From contig JADMKH010000313.1 of the NCBI GenBank assembly GCA_018780025.1, positions 1 to 5,835 of the forward strand: a DNA stretch of 5,835 nt. Direction: 5' to 3'. Origin of the DNA: Thiobacillus sp. (GTDB taxonomy: Bacteria > Pseudomonadota > Gammaproteobacteria > Burkholderiales > Thiobacillaceae). Made by a program: the position numbers and the translations under genes. The notes beneath the pieces are model-generated. The model was given only the letters and a program-made list of their open reading frames with translations. It did no database searches and was not told the DNA's origin. This document shows, one piece after another, positions 1-4,892 of this stretch. The stretch's first letter is position 1. Each line of letters begins with the position of its first letter.

Positions 1-780
1 TTTCCACCAATAGAACACCCGGTCGATCCCGCGCGACAGCTTCTTTAGTTCATCGAGTACGGAAACGGCCGCTGTAGCCAGCGGGACAGCCCGGAGCGCG
101 TCGCCTGACTTCGTGCCGCGCTCATCAATGCCGCGAATCAACACCACGCGCTTCGTTATATCAACGTCAGCCCAGCGCACCGCCAGCAGCTCGCCCAGGC
201 GCGCGGCGGTCTCAAGCGCGAAGCGGGCGAGAAGGGCAACGTGTGGCTCGCAAGCGGCCAGCAGATACCTTTCCTCGTCCGCGCACAGGCGGCGATCCCT
301 GGCGTTCTTTTCGACCGGCCGAGACACCATGGCGCACGGGTTCGCCGACAGGGAGATGCCCCACTCTTTGCCGGCGATGTCTATGAGCTTTGACAACAGG
401 TTGATTTCTTTCTTGACCGTCGAAGCCGACAACCCCGCTTTCGTGCGCTTATCACGGAAGCCAGCGACGAGCTTCGGTGACAACGCAGCGAGCGAATATT
501 TGCCCAGGTGTTCATCGAGCACGTTAAGCGACGGCTTAAAGTGCTTGCCGAGCTTCGACGGCAGCACTTCAATGCGATAACGCTCGATGAGATCGTTCAG
601 CGTCGTTCGCTCGACTTCCGCGCGGCTCACGAAGACGCCGCGATCCATTTCGCTTTCAATCTGTCGCGCCCAGGCTTCCGCCTCTTTTCGCGTGTCCCAG
701 GTCTTCGAGACGAGAGGATGCCCGCGCCGTTTCACGATGGCTTGCCACTGCAATTCGCCGCGTTTTCTGATTGTTGCCAT
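1..780 (-). CDS. int: Tyrosine recombinase/phage-type integrase, C-terminus cut by window edge
   Basis: The minus-strand frame is open from an ATG at 780-778 to base 1, giving 260 residues (MATIRKRGELQWQAIVKRRG...) without a stop. Residues 1-50 resemble the short N-terminal arm-binding region of phage integrases. About 58-150 form the SAM-like core-binding domain (for example LSASTVKKEINLLSKLI, residues 117-133). From about 165 the catalytic domain begins, with the first catalytic arginine in TAARLGELLAVRW (R194) and the probable beta-hairpin lysine in RGTKSGDALRAVPL (K224). The HxxR, second His/Trp and nucleophilic Tyr motifs would lie beyond the edge, so activity cannot be judged. Family members are usually 330-420 residues. 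The enzyme would catalyse integration and excision at the adjacent tRNA-Thr site. The ribosome binding site is weak (GAGA about 8 nt upstream of the ATG). Confidence 0.9.
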   Translation of the reverse strand, partial: MATIRKRGELQWQAIVKRRGHPLVSKTWDTRKEAEAWARQIESEMDRGVFVSRAEVERTTLNDLIERYRIEVLPSKLGKHFKPSLNVLDEHLGKYSLAALSPKLVAGFRDKRTKAGLSASTVKKEINLLSKLIDIAGKEWGISLSANPCAMVSRPVEKNARDRRLCADEERYLLAACEPHVALLARFALETAARLGELLAVRWADVDITKRVVLIRGIDERGTKSGDALRAVPLATAAVSVLDELKKLSRGIDRVFYWWK

Positions 781-790
781 TTTCTGTCTC

Positions 791-810
791 GGGTGACAAG
801 TGGGTGACAA
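791..810. repeat. Tandem 9-bp direct repeat in integrase leader, candidate operator or arm site
   Basis: GGGTGACAA occurs at 791-799 and again at 802-810, an 11-bp period that puts both copies on the same DNA face. It lies between the predicted -10 box and the integrase start codon, where a bound protein would block transcription. Candidates are an excisionase or regulator operator, or integrase arm-type sites. The repeat is exact; its role is inference. Confidence 0.6.
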
Positions 811-812
811 CA

Positions 813-841
813 ATTCTACCGCCTTTCGTTTATACTAGCAA
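813..841 (-). promoter_or_regulatory. Predicted sigma70 promoter of the integrase gene
   Basis: On the minus strand a -35 box TTGCTA (841-836) and a -10 box TAGAAT (818-813) are separated by exactly 17 bp. Initiation would fall near 806, inside or next to the tandem GGGTGACAA repeat, leaving a leader of roughly 25 nt before the integrase ATG. Boxes and spacing are read from sequence; use of the promoter is inferred. Confidence 0.55.
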
Positions 842-869
842 CGGCGGGGCTTTCAGAGCTTCACACATT

Positions 870-917
870 CGCCTTGTAAGCGGTAGGTCGTCAGTTCGAT
901 TCCGACAAGCGGCACCA
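870..917 (+). pseudogene. 3' fragment of tRNA-Thr (anticodon TGT), attachment-site copy
   Basis: The segment folds as the 3' half of a tRNA. The anticodon loop CTTGTAA is at 873-879 (TGT at 875-877), the 3' anticodon strand GCGGT follows, then a 5-nt variable loop AGGTC, a T arm with 7-nt loop TTCGATT (895-901), a 3' acceptor strand, discriminator A914 and an encoded CCA at 915-917. No D arm or 5' acceptor strand precedes it. The anticodon stem pairs only as far as 870-872 with 880-882. The next position (T869 opposite G883) gives only a wobble and the following one fails, which suggests foreign sequence starts there. The T stem has an A893/C903 mismatch, consistent with drift of a non-functional copy. 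Best read as the attR-type remnant left by integration. Confidence 0.8.
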
Positions 918-935
918 ATATAATCAAGCATTTAG

Positions 936-958
936 GCCGCCTTAACCGGTGGCTTTTT
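936..958 (+). terminator. Intrinsic terminator downstream of the tRNA-Thr fragment
   Basis: GCCGCC (936-941), a 6-nt loop TTAACC and GGTGGC (948-953) form a 6-bp stem with one G-T pair, followed directly by five T. It lies 18 bp past the CCA of the tRNA remnant in the same direction, so it is probably the original tRNA-Thr terminator. It supports host DNA beginning at the fragment. Confidence 0.65.
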
Positions 959-965
959 GCTTTTA

Positions 966-1025
966 TTGGCGGCATATAACCAGTATGTAACCACGCTCTT
1001 TCAATCCTGCTAGCTTTGGCGGCAT
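966..1025. repeat. Spacer with short direct repeats (no gene)
   Basis: The 781-1170 stretch holds no credible gene. Besides the promoter, tRNA fragment and terminators listed separately, it has TTGGCGGCAT at 966-975 and 1016-1025 (50 bp apart) and TAACCA at 977-982 and 988-993 (11-bp period). An AT-rich 7-bp hairpin (AACAAAA/TTTTGTT, 1045-1062) lies just to the right. The repeats are exact but short, and no function is assigned. Confidence 0.45.
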
Positions 1026-1084
1026 CACTCACCACGCATGAAAAAACAAAACGACTTTTGTTCAGCAGTTTGACGGTCGCGCAC

Positions 1085-1107
1085 AAAAAACCCGACATTT
1101 GGCCGGG
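1085..1107 (-). terminator. Intrinsic terminator of the CDGSH gene
   Basis: On the minus strand CCCGGC (1107-1102), loop CAAAT and GTCGGG (1096-1091) form a 6-bp stem with one G-T pair, followed by six T (1090-1085). It lies about 65 bp beyond the stop codon of the CDGSH gene and is correctly oriented for it. A weaker AT-rich hairpin with a T run (1062-1041, minus) could be a backup. Confidence 0.75.
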
Positions 1108-1170
1108 TCGGTCGTGGCTGAGAGGCGCATTTAGACAGAAACCTGACTGCGGGGTTTGTTCAGTACTGCT

Positions 1171-1422
1171 TTAGAAAATGTCGTCGGCCAGCTCGTTATG
1201 CGAACCATCACAAAAGGGTTTGGTTTTGGTGTGCTTGCAGTTGCATAGCCACACGGTTGTTTTTTCCTCAACCACAAACGACACCGGCTCCATGTCGGTG
1301 CCTTCGTGCGAACCATCACAAAACGGCTGCGTCATCGAACGGCCGCACGAACACCACCAGTATTCACCTGGTTCGAGTTCAAGTTCGGCGGGGTTTTTAT
1401 CAAAAACAACGGGTTCGGACAT
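1171..1422 (-). CDS. Small tandem-CDGSH iron-sulfur protein
   Basis: This 83-residue protein carries two complete CDGSH (zf-CDGSH) motifs. Each fits CxC-x2-[ST]-x3-P-x-C-D-G-S-H: C24, C26, C35 and H39, then C60, C62, C71 and H75. In this family three Cys and one His ligate a redox-active [2Fe-2S] cluster, so two clusters are expected in one soluble chain, the layout of the class that includes mitochondrial CISD3/MiNT. There is no signal peptide or membrane helix, so it should be cytoplasmic. The role is not established for the bacterial members; electron transfer or cluster handling is plausible. The start at 1422 is chosen because AGGAG lies 6 nt upstream. An ATG at 1449 would add nine residues but has no ribosome site and overlaps a possible -10 box (TAGAAT, 1453-1448, without a convincing -35). 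The two FCDGSH segments are encoded by an identical 17-bp stretch. Confidence 0.9.
   Translation of the reverse strand: MSEPVVFDKNPAELELEPGEYWWCSCGRSMTQPFCDGSHEGTDMEPVSFVVEEKTTVWLCNCKHTKTKPFCDGSHNELADDIF
1199..1323. repeat. 17-bp exact direct repeat inside the CDGSH gene
   Basis: TGCGAACCATCACAAAA is present at 1199-1215 and 1307-1323, 108 bp (36 codons) apart. On the minus strand it encodes the FCDGSH core of both iron-sulfur motifs with identical codons, while flanking codons differ. This points to an internal duplication, or to repeat-mediated homogenisation of the two halves. Confidence 0.85.
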
Positions 1423-1428
1423 GCTGGG

Positions 1429-1433
1429 CTCCT
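1429..1433 (-). promoter_or_regulatory. Shine-Dalgarno site that fixes the CDGSH start
   Basis: AGGAG on the minus strand sits 6 nt upstream of the ATG at 1422-1420. It lies downstream of the alternative ATG at 1449, so it supports the shorter 83-residue protein. Confidence 0.75.
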
Positions 1434-1582
1434 GCGTTAAAAGCGTCATTCTAGCCGCATCGGCGGGCCGGAAGTCCGTACAGTTTGTGTGTCAATTCGG
1501 TTCTGGAGATGTATGCGCGTGTAAGGGCGCCACGAATGAGGCCGGCGTTACCGCGCAAGACATTGAACCAGAATGGGAATAA

Positions 1583-1659
<77 letters not shown>

Positions 1660-1730
1660 AGGCAGATGGCGAGATCAGTGGTGAACTGAAACTCTATTTG
1701 AAGAACTAACGGGAGATTAAAACTGCGCGG

Positions 1731-2759
1731 TTAAAAACTACGGTCAACCGCGAAAGCCGCTAATTGTAGCAAAGCTGATTTGGAATTTGAATCAGGTAAG
1801 CAAGAAATAGCTGCATTGGCGGTTTCGGCTTCGCGTTTTGCGGCTTCGCGCGTGTATTGCAGGGCGCGCGTATCCTTGATTGCGGCGAGAACGCTCTGGA
1901 ATTCGGTCAGTCCGCCGTGCTTGATCGCCTTGCGGATGCTGGCGGCCTGCTCGGCTGTTCCGTGCTTCATCGCGTAGAGCAGCGGGAGGGTAGGTTTGCC
2001 TTCGGCGAGGTCGTCGCCGATGTTCTTGCCGGTCTTGAGAAAGTCGCCGGAGTAGTCCAGCACATCGTCGACCAGCTGAAATGCAGTGCCGAGATGCATG
2101 CCGTAGCGGGCCAGAGCGTCTTTCTCTGCTTCCGTGCCGCCACTGATGACCGCACCCAGCCGGCCCGCGGCCTCGAACAGCTTGGCGGTCTTGTAGCGGA
2201 TGACGCGCAGGTAATTCTCTTCGTCGATGTCGGGATCGTGGCAATTGAGCAGTTGCAGCACTTCGCCTTCGGCAATGGTGTTGGTGGCGTCGGACAGGAT
2301 GCGCATGACTTCCATGTTGTCGACCGCGACCATCATCTGGAATGCGCGCGAGTAGAGAAAGTCGCCCACCAGGACGCTGGTGGCATTTCCAAACAGGGCA
2401 TTGGCGGTTTCGCGGCCGCGCCGCAGTTCAGACTCGTCGACCACATCGTCGTGCAGCAAGGTGGCGGTGTGAATGAACTCAACCACGGCTGCAAGCTCGT
2501 GGTGGGCGCGACCCTGATAATCAAAACAGCCGGCCGCCAGCAGCACCAATGCCGGGCGCAGGCGCTTGCCACCGCTATTAATGATGTATTCGGAGACCTG
2601 GCGGATCAACACCACATCTGAATACAGGCTTTTGCGGATGACTTGATCGACGGCATGCATGTCGTCGGTCAGAAAGGATTGCAGGCTCTCCAGAGACACG
2701 ATAGGCAGCTTGTTATTGGAAAAGCCCACAATGTTAGCAGTCTGGCCGAGGTTTTTCAT
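1731..2759 (-). CDS. ispB: All-trans octaprenyl diphosphate synthase (long-chain polyprenyl synthase)
   Basis: The 342-residue protein is a trans-isoprenyl diphosphate synthase that extends farnesyl diphosphate with isopentenyl diphosphate to build the ubiquinone side chain in the cytoplasm. Visible signatures are GGKRLRP (63-69, substrate binding), the first aspartate-rich motif LLHDDVVDE (DDVVD 104-108), GDFLYSRAFQ (132-141), the second motif LVDDVLDY (DDVLD 231-235) and GDDLAEGKPTLPLL (248-261). The fifth residue before the first DDxxD is a small Ala (A99), as in long-chain enzymes; bulky residues there shorten the product. The sequence closely resembles E. coli IspB, with about 20 extra N-terminal residues. 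The ATG at 2759 has a purine-rich AGAGAAG just upstream. It is transcribed divergently from rplU, the common arrangement in proteobacteria. Exact product length (C40 or other) cannot be read with certainty. Confidence 0.95.
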   Translation of the reverse strand: MKNLGQTANIVGFSNNKLPIVSLESLQSFLTDDMHAVDQVIRKSLYSDVVLIRQVSEYIINSGGKRLRPALVLLAAGCFDYQGRAHHELAAVVEFIHTATLLHDDVVDESELRRGRETANALFGNATSVLVGDFLYSRAFQMMVAVDNMEVMRILSDATNTIAEGEVLQLLNCHDPDIDEENYLRVIRYKTAKLFEAAGRLGAVISGGTEAEKDALARYGMHLGTAFQLVDDVLDYSGDFLKTGKNIGDDLAEGKPTLPLLYAMKHGTAEQAASIRKAIKHGGLTEFQSVLAAIKDTRALQYTREAAKREAETANAAISCLPDSNSKSALLQLAAFAVDRSF

Positions 2760-2799
2760 CGCTTCTCTGGGATTGTCGGGGTGGGGCGGTTTAAATAGT

Positions 2800-2828
2800 T
2801 TGACTCAATGGGTGTTCACAGCTAAAAT
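2800..2828 (+). promoter_or_regulatory. Strong sigma70 promoter of rplU-rpmA
   Basis: TTGACT (2800-2805) and TAAAAT (2823-2828) are each one mismatch from consensus and lie exactly 17 bp apart. Initiation is expected near 2835, giving a leader of about 34 nt before the rplU ATG. It lies in the 109-bp divergent gap between ispB and rplU. No comparably good promoter was found for ispB on the other strand. Confidence 0.8.
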
Positions 2829-2868
2829 CTTGCGCTTTCCTGGGTTCGAAATTGGTTGGAGATCCCCA

Positions 2869-3180
2869 ATGTACGCAGTCATCAAAACCGGCGGCAAGCA
2901 ATACCGCGTGAGCGCCGGCGATAAACTTAAAATTGAAAAGCTCGAAGCCGACATCGGCAGCGAGATCACCTTTGATCAGGTGCTGATGGTAGGCGATGGT
3001 GCCGACATCAAAATGGGCGCGCCCATGCTGCGTGGCGCCACGGTTACAGCCACTGTGCTGAACCAGGCGCGCGGCGACAAGATCAAAATCTTTAAAATGC
3101 GCCGTCGCAAGCATTATCGCAAGAGCCAGGGCCATCGTCAGCACTTCACCGAAGTGCAAATCGGCGGCATCACGGCATAA
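2869..3180 (+). CDS. rplU: 50S ribosomal protein L21 (bL21)
   Basis: The 103-residue protein has the normal bL21 length. It begins MYAVIKTGGKQYRVSAGDKL, the family signature, and ends with the basic segment KIKIFKMRRRKHYRKSQGHRQ followed by TEVQIGGI. It binds 23S rRNA in the large subunit. The start at 2869 is chosen from homology and from GGAG (2858-2861) 7 nt upstream. A longer in-frame opening back to 2659 would be antisense to ispB and would begin upstream of the promoter, so it is excluded. It is the first gene of the operon, with rpmA 12 bp downstream. Confidence 0.98.
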   Translation: MYAVIKTGGKQYRVSAGDKLKIEKLEADIGSEITFDQVLMVGDGADIKMGAPMLRGATVTATVLNQARGDKIKIFKMRRRKHYRKSQGHRQHFTEVQIGGITA

Positions 3181-3192
3181 GGAGCACGAAAC

Positions 3193-3471
3193 ATGGCACA
3201 CAAGAAAGCAGGCGGCAGTTCACGTAACGGCCGCGACTCGGAATCGAAACGTCTGGGCGTCAAGTGTTATGGCGGCGAACTGGTTATAGCGGGCAACATC
3301 ATCGTGCGCCAGCGCGGTACCCAGTTCCACCCCGGCGACAACGTGGGCATTGGCAAGGATCACACCTTGTTTGCCAAAGCCGACGGCACGGTCAAGTTCG
3401 AAGTCAAGGGCGCTGCCCGTCGCAGAATGGTTCGTGTCGTGCCAATCGCGATCGAGTCAGTTGCGGCTTGA
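3193..3471 (+). CDS. rpmA: 50S ribosomal protein L27 (bL27)
   Basis: The 92-residue protein starts MAHKKAGGSSRNGRDSESKR, the standard bL27 N-terminus that reaches toward the peptidyl transferase centre. It continues with VRQRGTQFHPGDNVGIGKDH and LFAKADGTVKFE (core beta domain). It is slightly longer than the usual 84-90 residues because of a hydrophobic C-terminal tail (PIAIESVAA). There is no N-terminal extension of the Firmicutes type needing protease removal. AAGGAG (3179-3184) overlaps the rplU stop and lies 8 nt before the ATG, so the two genes are tightly coupled in one operon. Confidence 0.98.
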   Translation: MAHKKAGGSSRNGRDSESKRLGVKCYGGELVIAGNIIVRQRGTQFHPGDNVGIGKDHTLFAKADGTVKFEVKGAARRRMVRVVPIAIESVAA

Positions 3472-3503
3472 TCTGATTTGAACTAAGACTGACGCAGTCA
3501 GCC

Positions 3504-3535
3504 AAAAAGCCCTGTCCGCCGGATGGGGCTTTTTT
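3504..3535 (+). terminator. Strong intrinsic terminator between rpmA and obg
   Basis: AAAAAGCCC (3504-3512) pairs with GGGCTTTTT (3526-3534). The stem continues through two wobble pairs and T-A, C-G, C-G to a 3-nt loop GCC (3518-3520), for 14 pairs in all, with six T at 3530-3535. A smaller hairpin CTGAC-GCA-GTCAG (3489-3501) abuts it 2 nt upstream. It ends the rplU-rpmA transcript only 20 nt before the obg start, so obg expression needs read-through or a promoter not evident here. Confidence 0.85.
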
Positions 3536-3541
3536 GTTTGT

Positions 3542-3546
3542 GGGAG
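3542..3546 (+). promoter_or_regulatory. Shine-Dalgarno site that fixes the obg start
   Basis: GGGAG lies 9 nt upstream of the ATG at 3556, which begins the conserved Obg N-terminus MKFIDEA. The upstream in-frame ATG at 3523 sits inside the terminator stem and is rejected. Confidence 0.7.
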
Positions 3547-3555
3547 AACCCGAAA

Positions 3556-4626
3556 ATGAAATTTATCGACGAAGCGAAAATCGAGGTGCTGGCTGGCAAC
3601 GGCGGCGACGGCAGTGCATCGTTTCGCCGGGAAAAATTCATTCCCAAGGGCGGGCCTGACGGCGGCGATGGTGGTCGCGGCGGCAGTGTGTTTGTGGTGG
3701 CTGACCGCAACATCAACACCCTGGTCGAGTTTCGCTTCAAACGCATCTTCAAGGCGCAAAAAGGCGAAAACGGGCGCGGCGCGCAATGCTACGGCAAAGG
3801 CGGAGATGATCTCATCGTGCGTGTGCCGGTGGGCACCGTATTCACCGACATCAACAGCGGTGAAGTGGTGGCCGATCTGGCAGTAGACGGCCAGACGGTT
3901 TGCCTGGCCAAAGGCGGCAAGGGTGGCCTGGGTAACCAGCATTTCAAGTCCAGCACCAATCGCGCACCCCGCCAGCACACGCTCGGTGAGCCGGGCGAGG
4001 AATGGGAACTGGCGCTGGAATTGAAGGTACTGGCTGATGTGGGCCTGCTGGGTATGCCGAATGCGGGCAAGTCGACGTTCATCCGTGCGGTGTCGGCCGC
4101 TCGCCCGAAAGTAGCCGATTATCCGTTCACCACGCTGGCGCCCAACCTGGGTGTGGTGCGGGTGGACAGTGAACGCAGCTTTGTCATTGCCGATATTCCC
4201 GGACTGATCGAGGGCGCGGCAGAAGGTGCAGGGCTGGGCCACCAGTTTTTGCGCCACCTGCAACGCACGCGGGTGTTGCTGCATCTGGTCGATATTTCGC
4301 CGCGCTGGGAAGGTGGCGATCCCGTGTACGAAGCGCGTGCCATCGTTGAGGAGTTGCGCAAATACGATCAGGCGCTGTTCGACAAGACGCGCTGGCTGGT
4401 GCTGAACAAGATCGATATGGTGGACGAGGCTGAACGCAAGGCCGTGGTCGACCAGTTTGTGAAGGACTACGACTGGCACGGCCCGGTGTTTGCCATTTCA
4501 GCGCTGGACGGAACAGGGTGCAGCACGTTGACTTACGCGATCATGGAATACCTGGCCACGCAGGATGCGGTGGTACTTGAAGACGACCCCGCGGTGGACT
4601 TGCCTGCCGCCGATCAGGCTTCCTGA
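3556..4626 (+). CDS. obg: Obg GTPase (CgtA/ObgE), late 50S assembly factor
   Basis: The 356-residue protein has the two-domain Obg layout. The glycine-rich N-terminal Obg fold occupies about 1-158, with GNGGDGSASFRREKF (14-28) and GGPDGGDGGRGGSV (32-45). The GTPase domain follows from about 159: G1 GMPNAGKST (166-174), switch I YPFTTLAPNLG (189-199), G3 DIPGLIEGA (213-221), G4 NKID (284-287) and G5 SAL (315-317). A short acidic C-terminal tail ends the protein. Obg binds the 50S subunit, monitors its maturation and is linked to the (p)ppGpp response; it is essential in most bacteria. All nucleotide-binding residues are intact. It lies downstream of rplU-rpmA as in most bacteria, but behind a strong terminator. 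Its last 13 bp overlap the convergent small ORF at 4614-4892. Confidence 0.98.
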   Translation: MKFIDEAKIEVLAGNGGDGSASFRREKFIPKGGPDGGDGGRGGSVFVVADRNINTLVEFRFKRIFKAQKGENGRGAQCYGKGGDDLIVRVPVGTVFTDINSGEVVADLAVDGQTVCLAKGGKGGLGNQHFKSSTNRAPRQHTLGEPGEEWELALELKVLADVGLLGMPNAGKSTFIRAVSAARPKVADYPFTTLAPNLGVVRVDSERSFVIADIPGLIEGAAEGAGLGHQFLRHLQRTRVLLHLVDISPRWEGGDPVYEARAIVEELRKYDQALFDKTRWLVLNKIDMVDEAERKAVVDQFVKDYDWHGPVFAISALDGTGCSTLTYAIMEYLATQDAVVLEDDPAVDLPAADQAS

Positions 4627-4892
4627 GATCCTGCCGGCGTCAATTCTTCGCCGCCCACGCGCTTCCAGTCGTTCTCATGCAGCGCAACCTGGTATTTGGC
4701 CCAGCGCGCGAATTCAACCGGGCTGCAATGGCCTTTCTTGCGACGGCAGGTGCCGGCAATGCCCTTGAAGTGAAAAACCGGTTCGCCGGTTTCGGCGTCT
4801 GCGCCGATTTCTGCCAGCTGGCGCACCCCCCAGGTACGGCCATAGGCACCGTTGCTGTAGAAATACCCTACTTTTATTTCGTCTGAACTCAT
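4614..4892 (-). CDS. Uncharacterised 92-aa protein coupled to the CbbO/NorD-like gene
   Basis: I do not recognise a family. The protein (MSSDEIKVGYFYSNGAYGRTW...) has an aromatic, Gly-rich N-terminal half that could be a small beta domain. Its basic middle contains two cysteines, TCRRKKGHCS (C49, C56), followed by EFARWAKYQVALHENDWKRV, which looks helical. There is no signal peptide or membrane segment. Its ATG overlaps the stop codon of the upstream VWA gene (ATGA, 4892-4889). No Shine-Dalgarno is visible before it, so translation by termination-reinitiation is likely, which argues that it is real and works with the VWA protein. Its 3' end overlaps obg tail-to-tail by 13 bp. The function is unknown; an accessory role to the CbbQO/NorQD-type machine is inference from position. 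Confidence 0.7.
   Translation of the reverse strand: MSSDEIKVGYFYSNGAYGRTWGVRQLAEIGADAETGEPVFHFKGIAGTCRRKKGHCSPVEFARWAKYQVALHENDWKRVGGEELTPAGSQEA

Larger units (their letters stand above)
1..917. mobile_element. Right-hand end of an element integrated at a tRNA-Thr gene (partial)
   Basis: A tyrosine recombinase gene leaving the left edge and a 3' tRNA fragment 90 bp upstream of its start codon form the classic terminal arrangement of a genomic island or prophage inserted in a tRNA gene. The tRNA fragment reads rightward and has no 5' half, so the element lies to its left. A tRNA restored to full length would be expected at the far, unseen end. A terminator immediately to the right of the fragment fits original host sequence downstream of the tRNA. 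No cargo gene other than the integrase is in view, so the element type (island, ICE or prophage) cannot be told. The junction is inferred from the tRNA fold, not from a visible second att copy. Confidence 0.6.

Noticed and set aside
113..807. Plus-strand frames of 155, 99 and 69 aa at the left end
   Set aside because: They are antisense to a continuous integrase frame with clear family motifs; their low-complexity Ser/Arg composition is typical of shadow frames.
859..880. Possible inverted repeat CTTCACA...TTGTAAG as integrase core sites
   Set aside because: Only four of seven positions match, which is not better than chance.
1045..1062. AACAAAA/TTTTGTT hairpin as a primary terminator
   Set aside because: The stem is almost entirely A-T and would be weak; at most it is a backup behind the GC-rich terminator at 1085-1107.
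853..1098. Minus-strand 81-aa frame across the tRNA-Thr fragment
   Set aside because: Its C-terminal part (GIELTTYRLQ) is only the antisense translation of tRNA sequence, a common spurious ORF, and it runs through a terminator.
1423..1449. Nine-residue longer start for the CDGSH protein
   Set aside because: No ribosome site precedes the ATG at 1449, whereas AGGAG lies correctly before the ATG at 1422.
1857..2621. 254-aa plus-strand frame opposite ispB
   Set aside because: It is the complement of the conserved ispB frame and shows no domain signature.
2659..2868. N-terminal extension of rplU
   Set aside because: It overlaps ispB antisense and starts upstream of the near-consensus promoter; bL21 begins at MYAVIKTGGKQYR.
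2760..2868. Divergent ispB promoter on the minus strand
   Set aside because: The best -10-like sequence (TATTTA, 2797-2792) matches poorly and has no -35 at proper spacing.
3523..3555. Obg start at the upstream ATG
   Set aside because: That ATG is inside the terminator hairpin and has no ribosome site; conserved Obg proteins start at MKFIDEA.
3457..4479. 340-aa minus-strand frame opposite obg
   Set aside because: It is a mirror of the high-GC obg coding frame, and its sequence (many His, Gln and Ala) has no recognisable motif.
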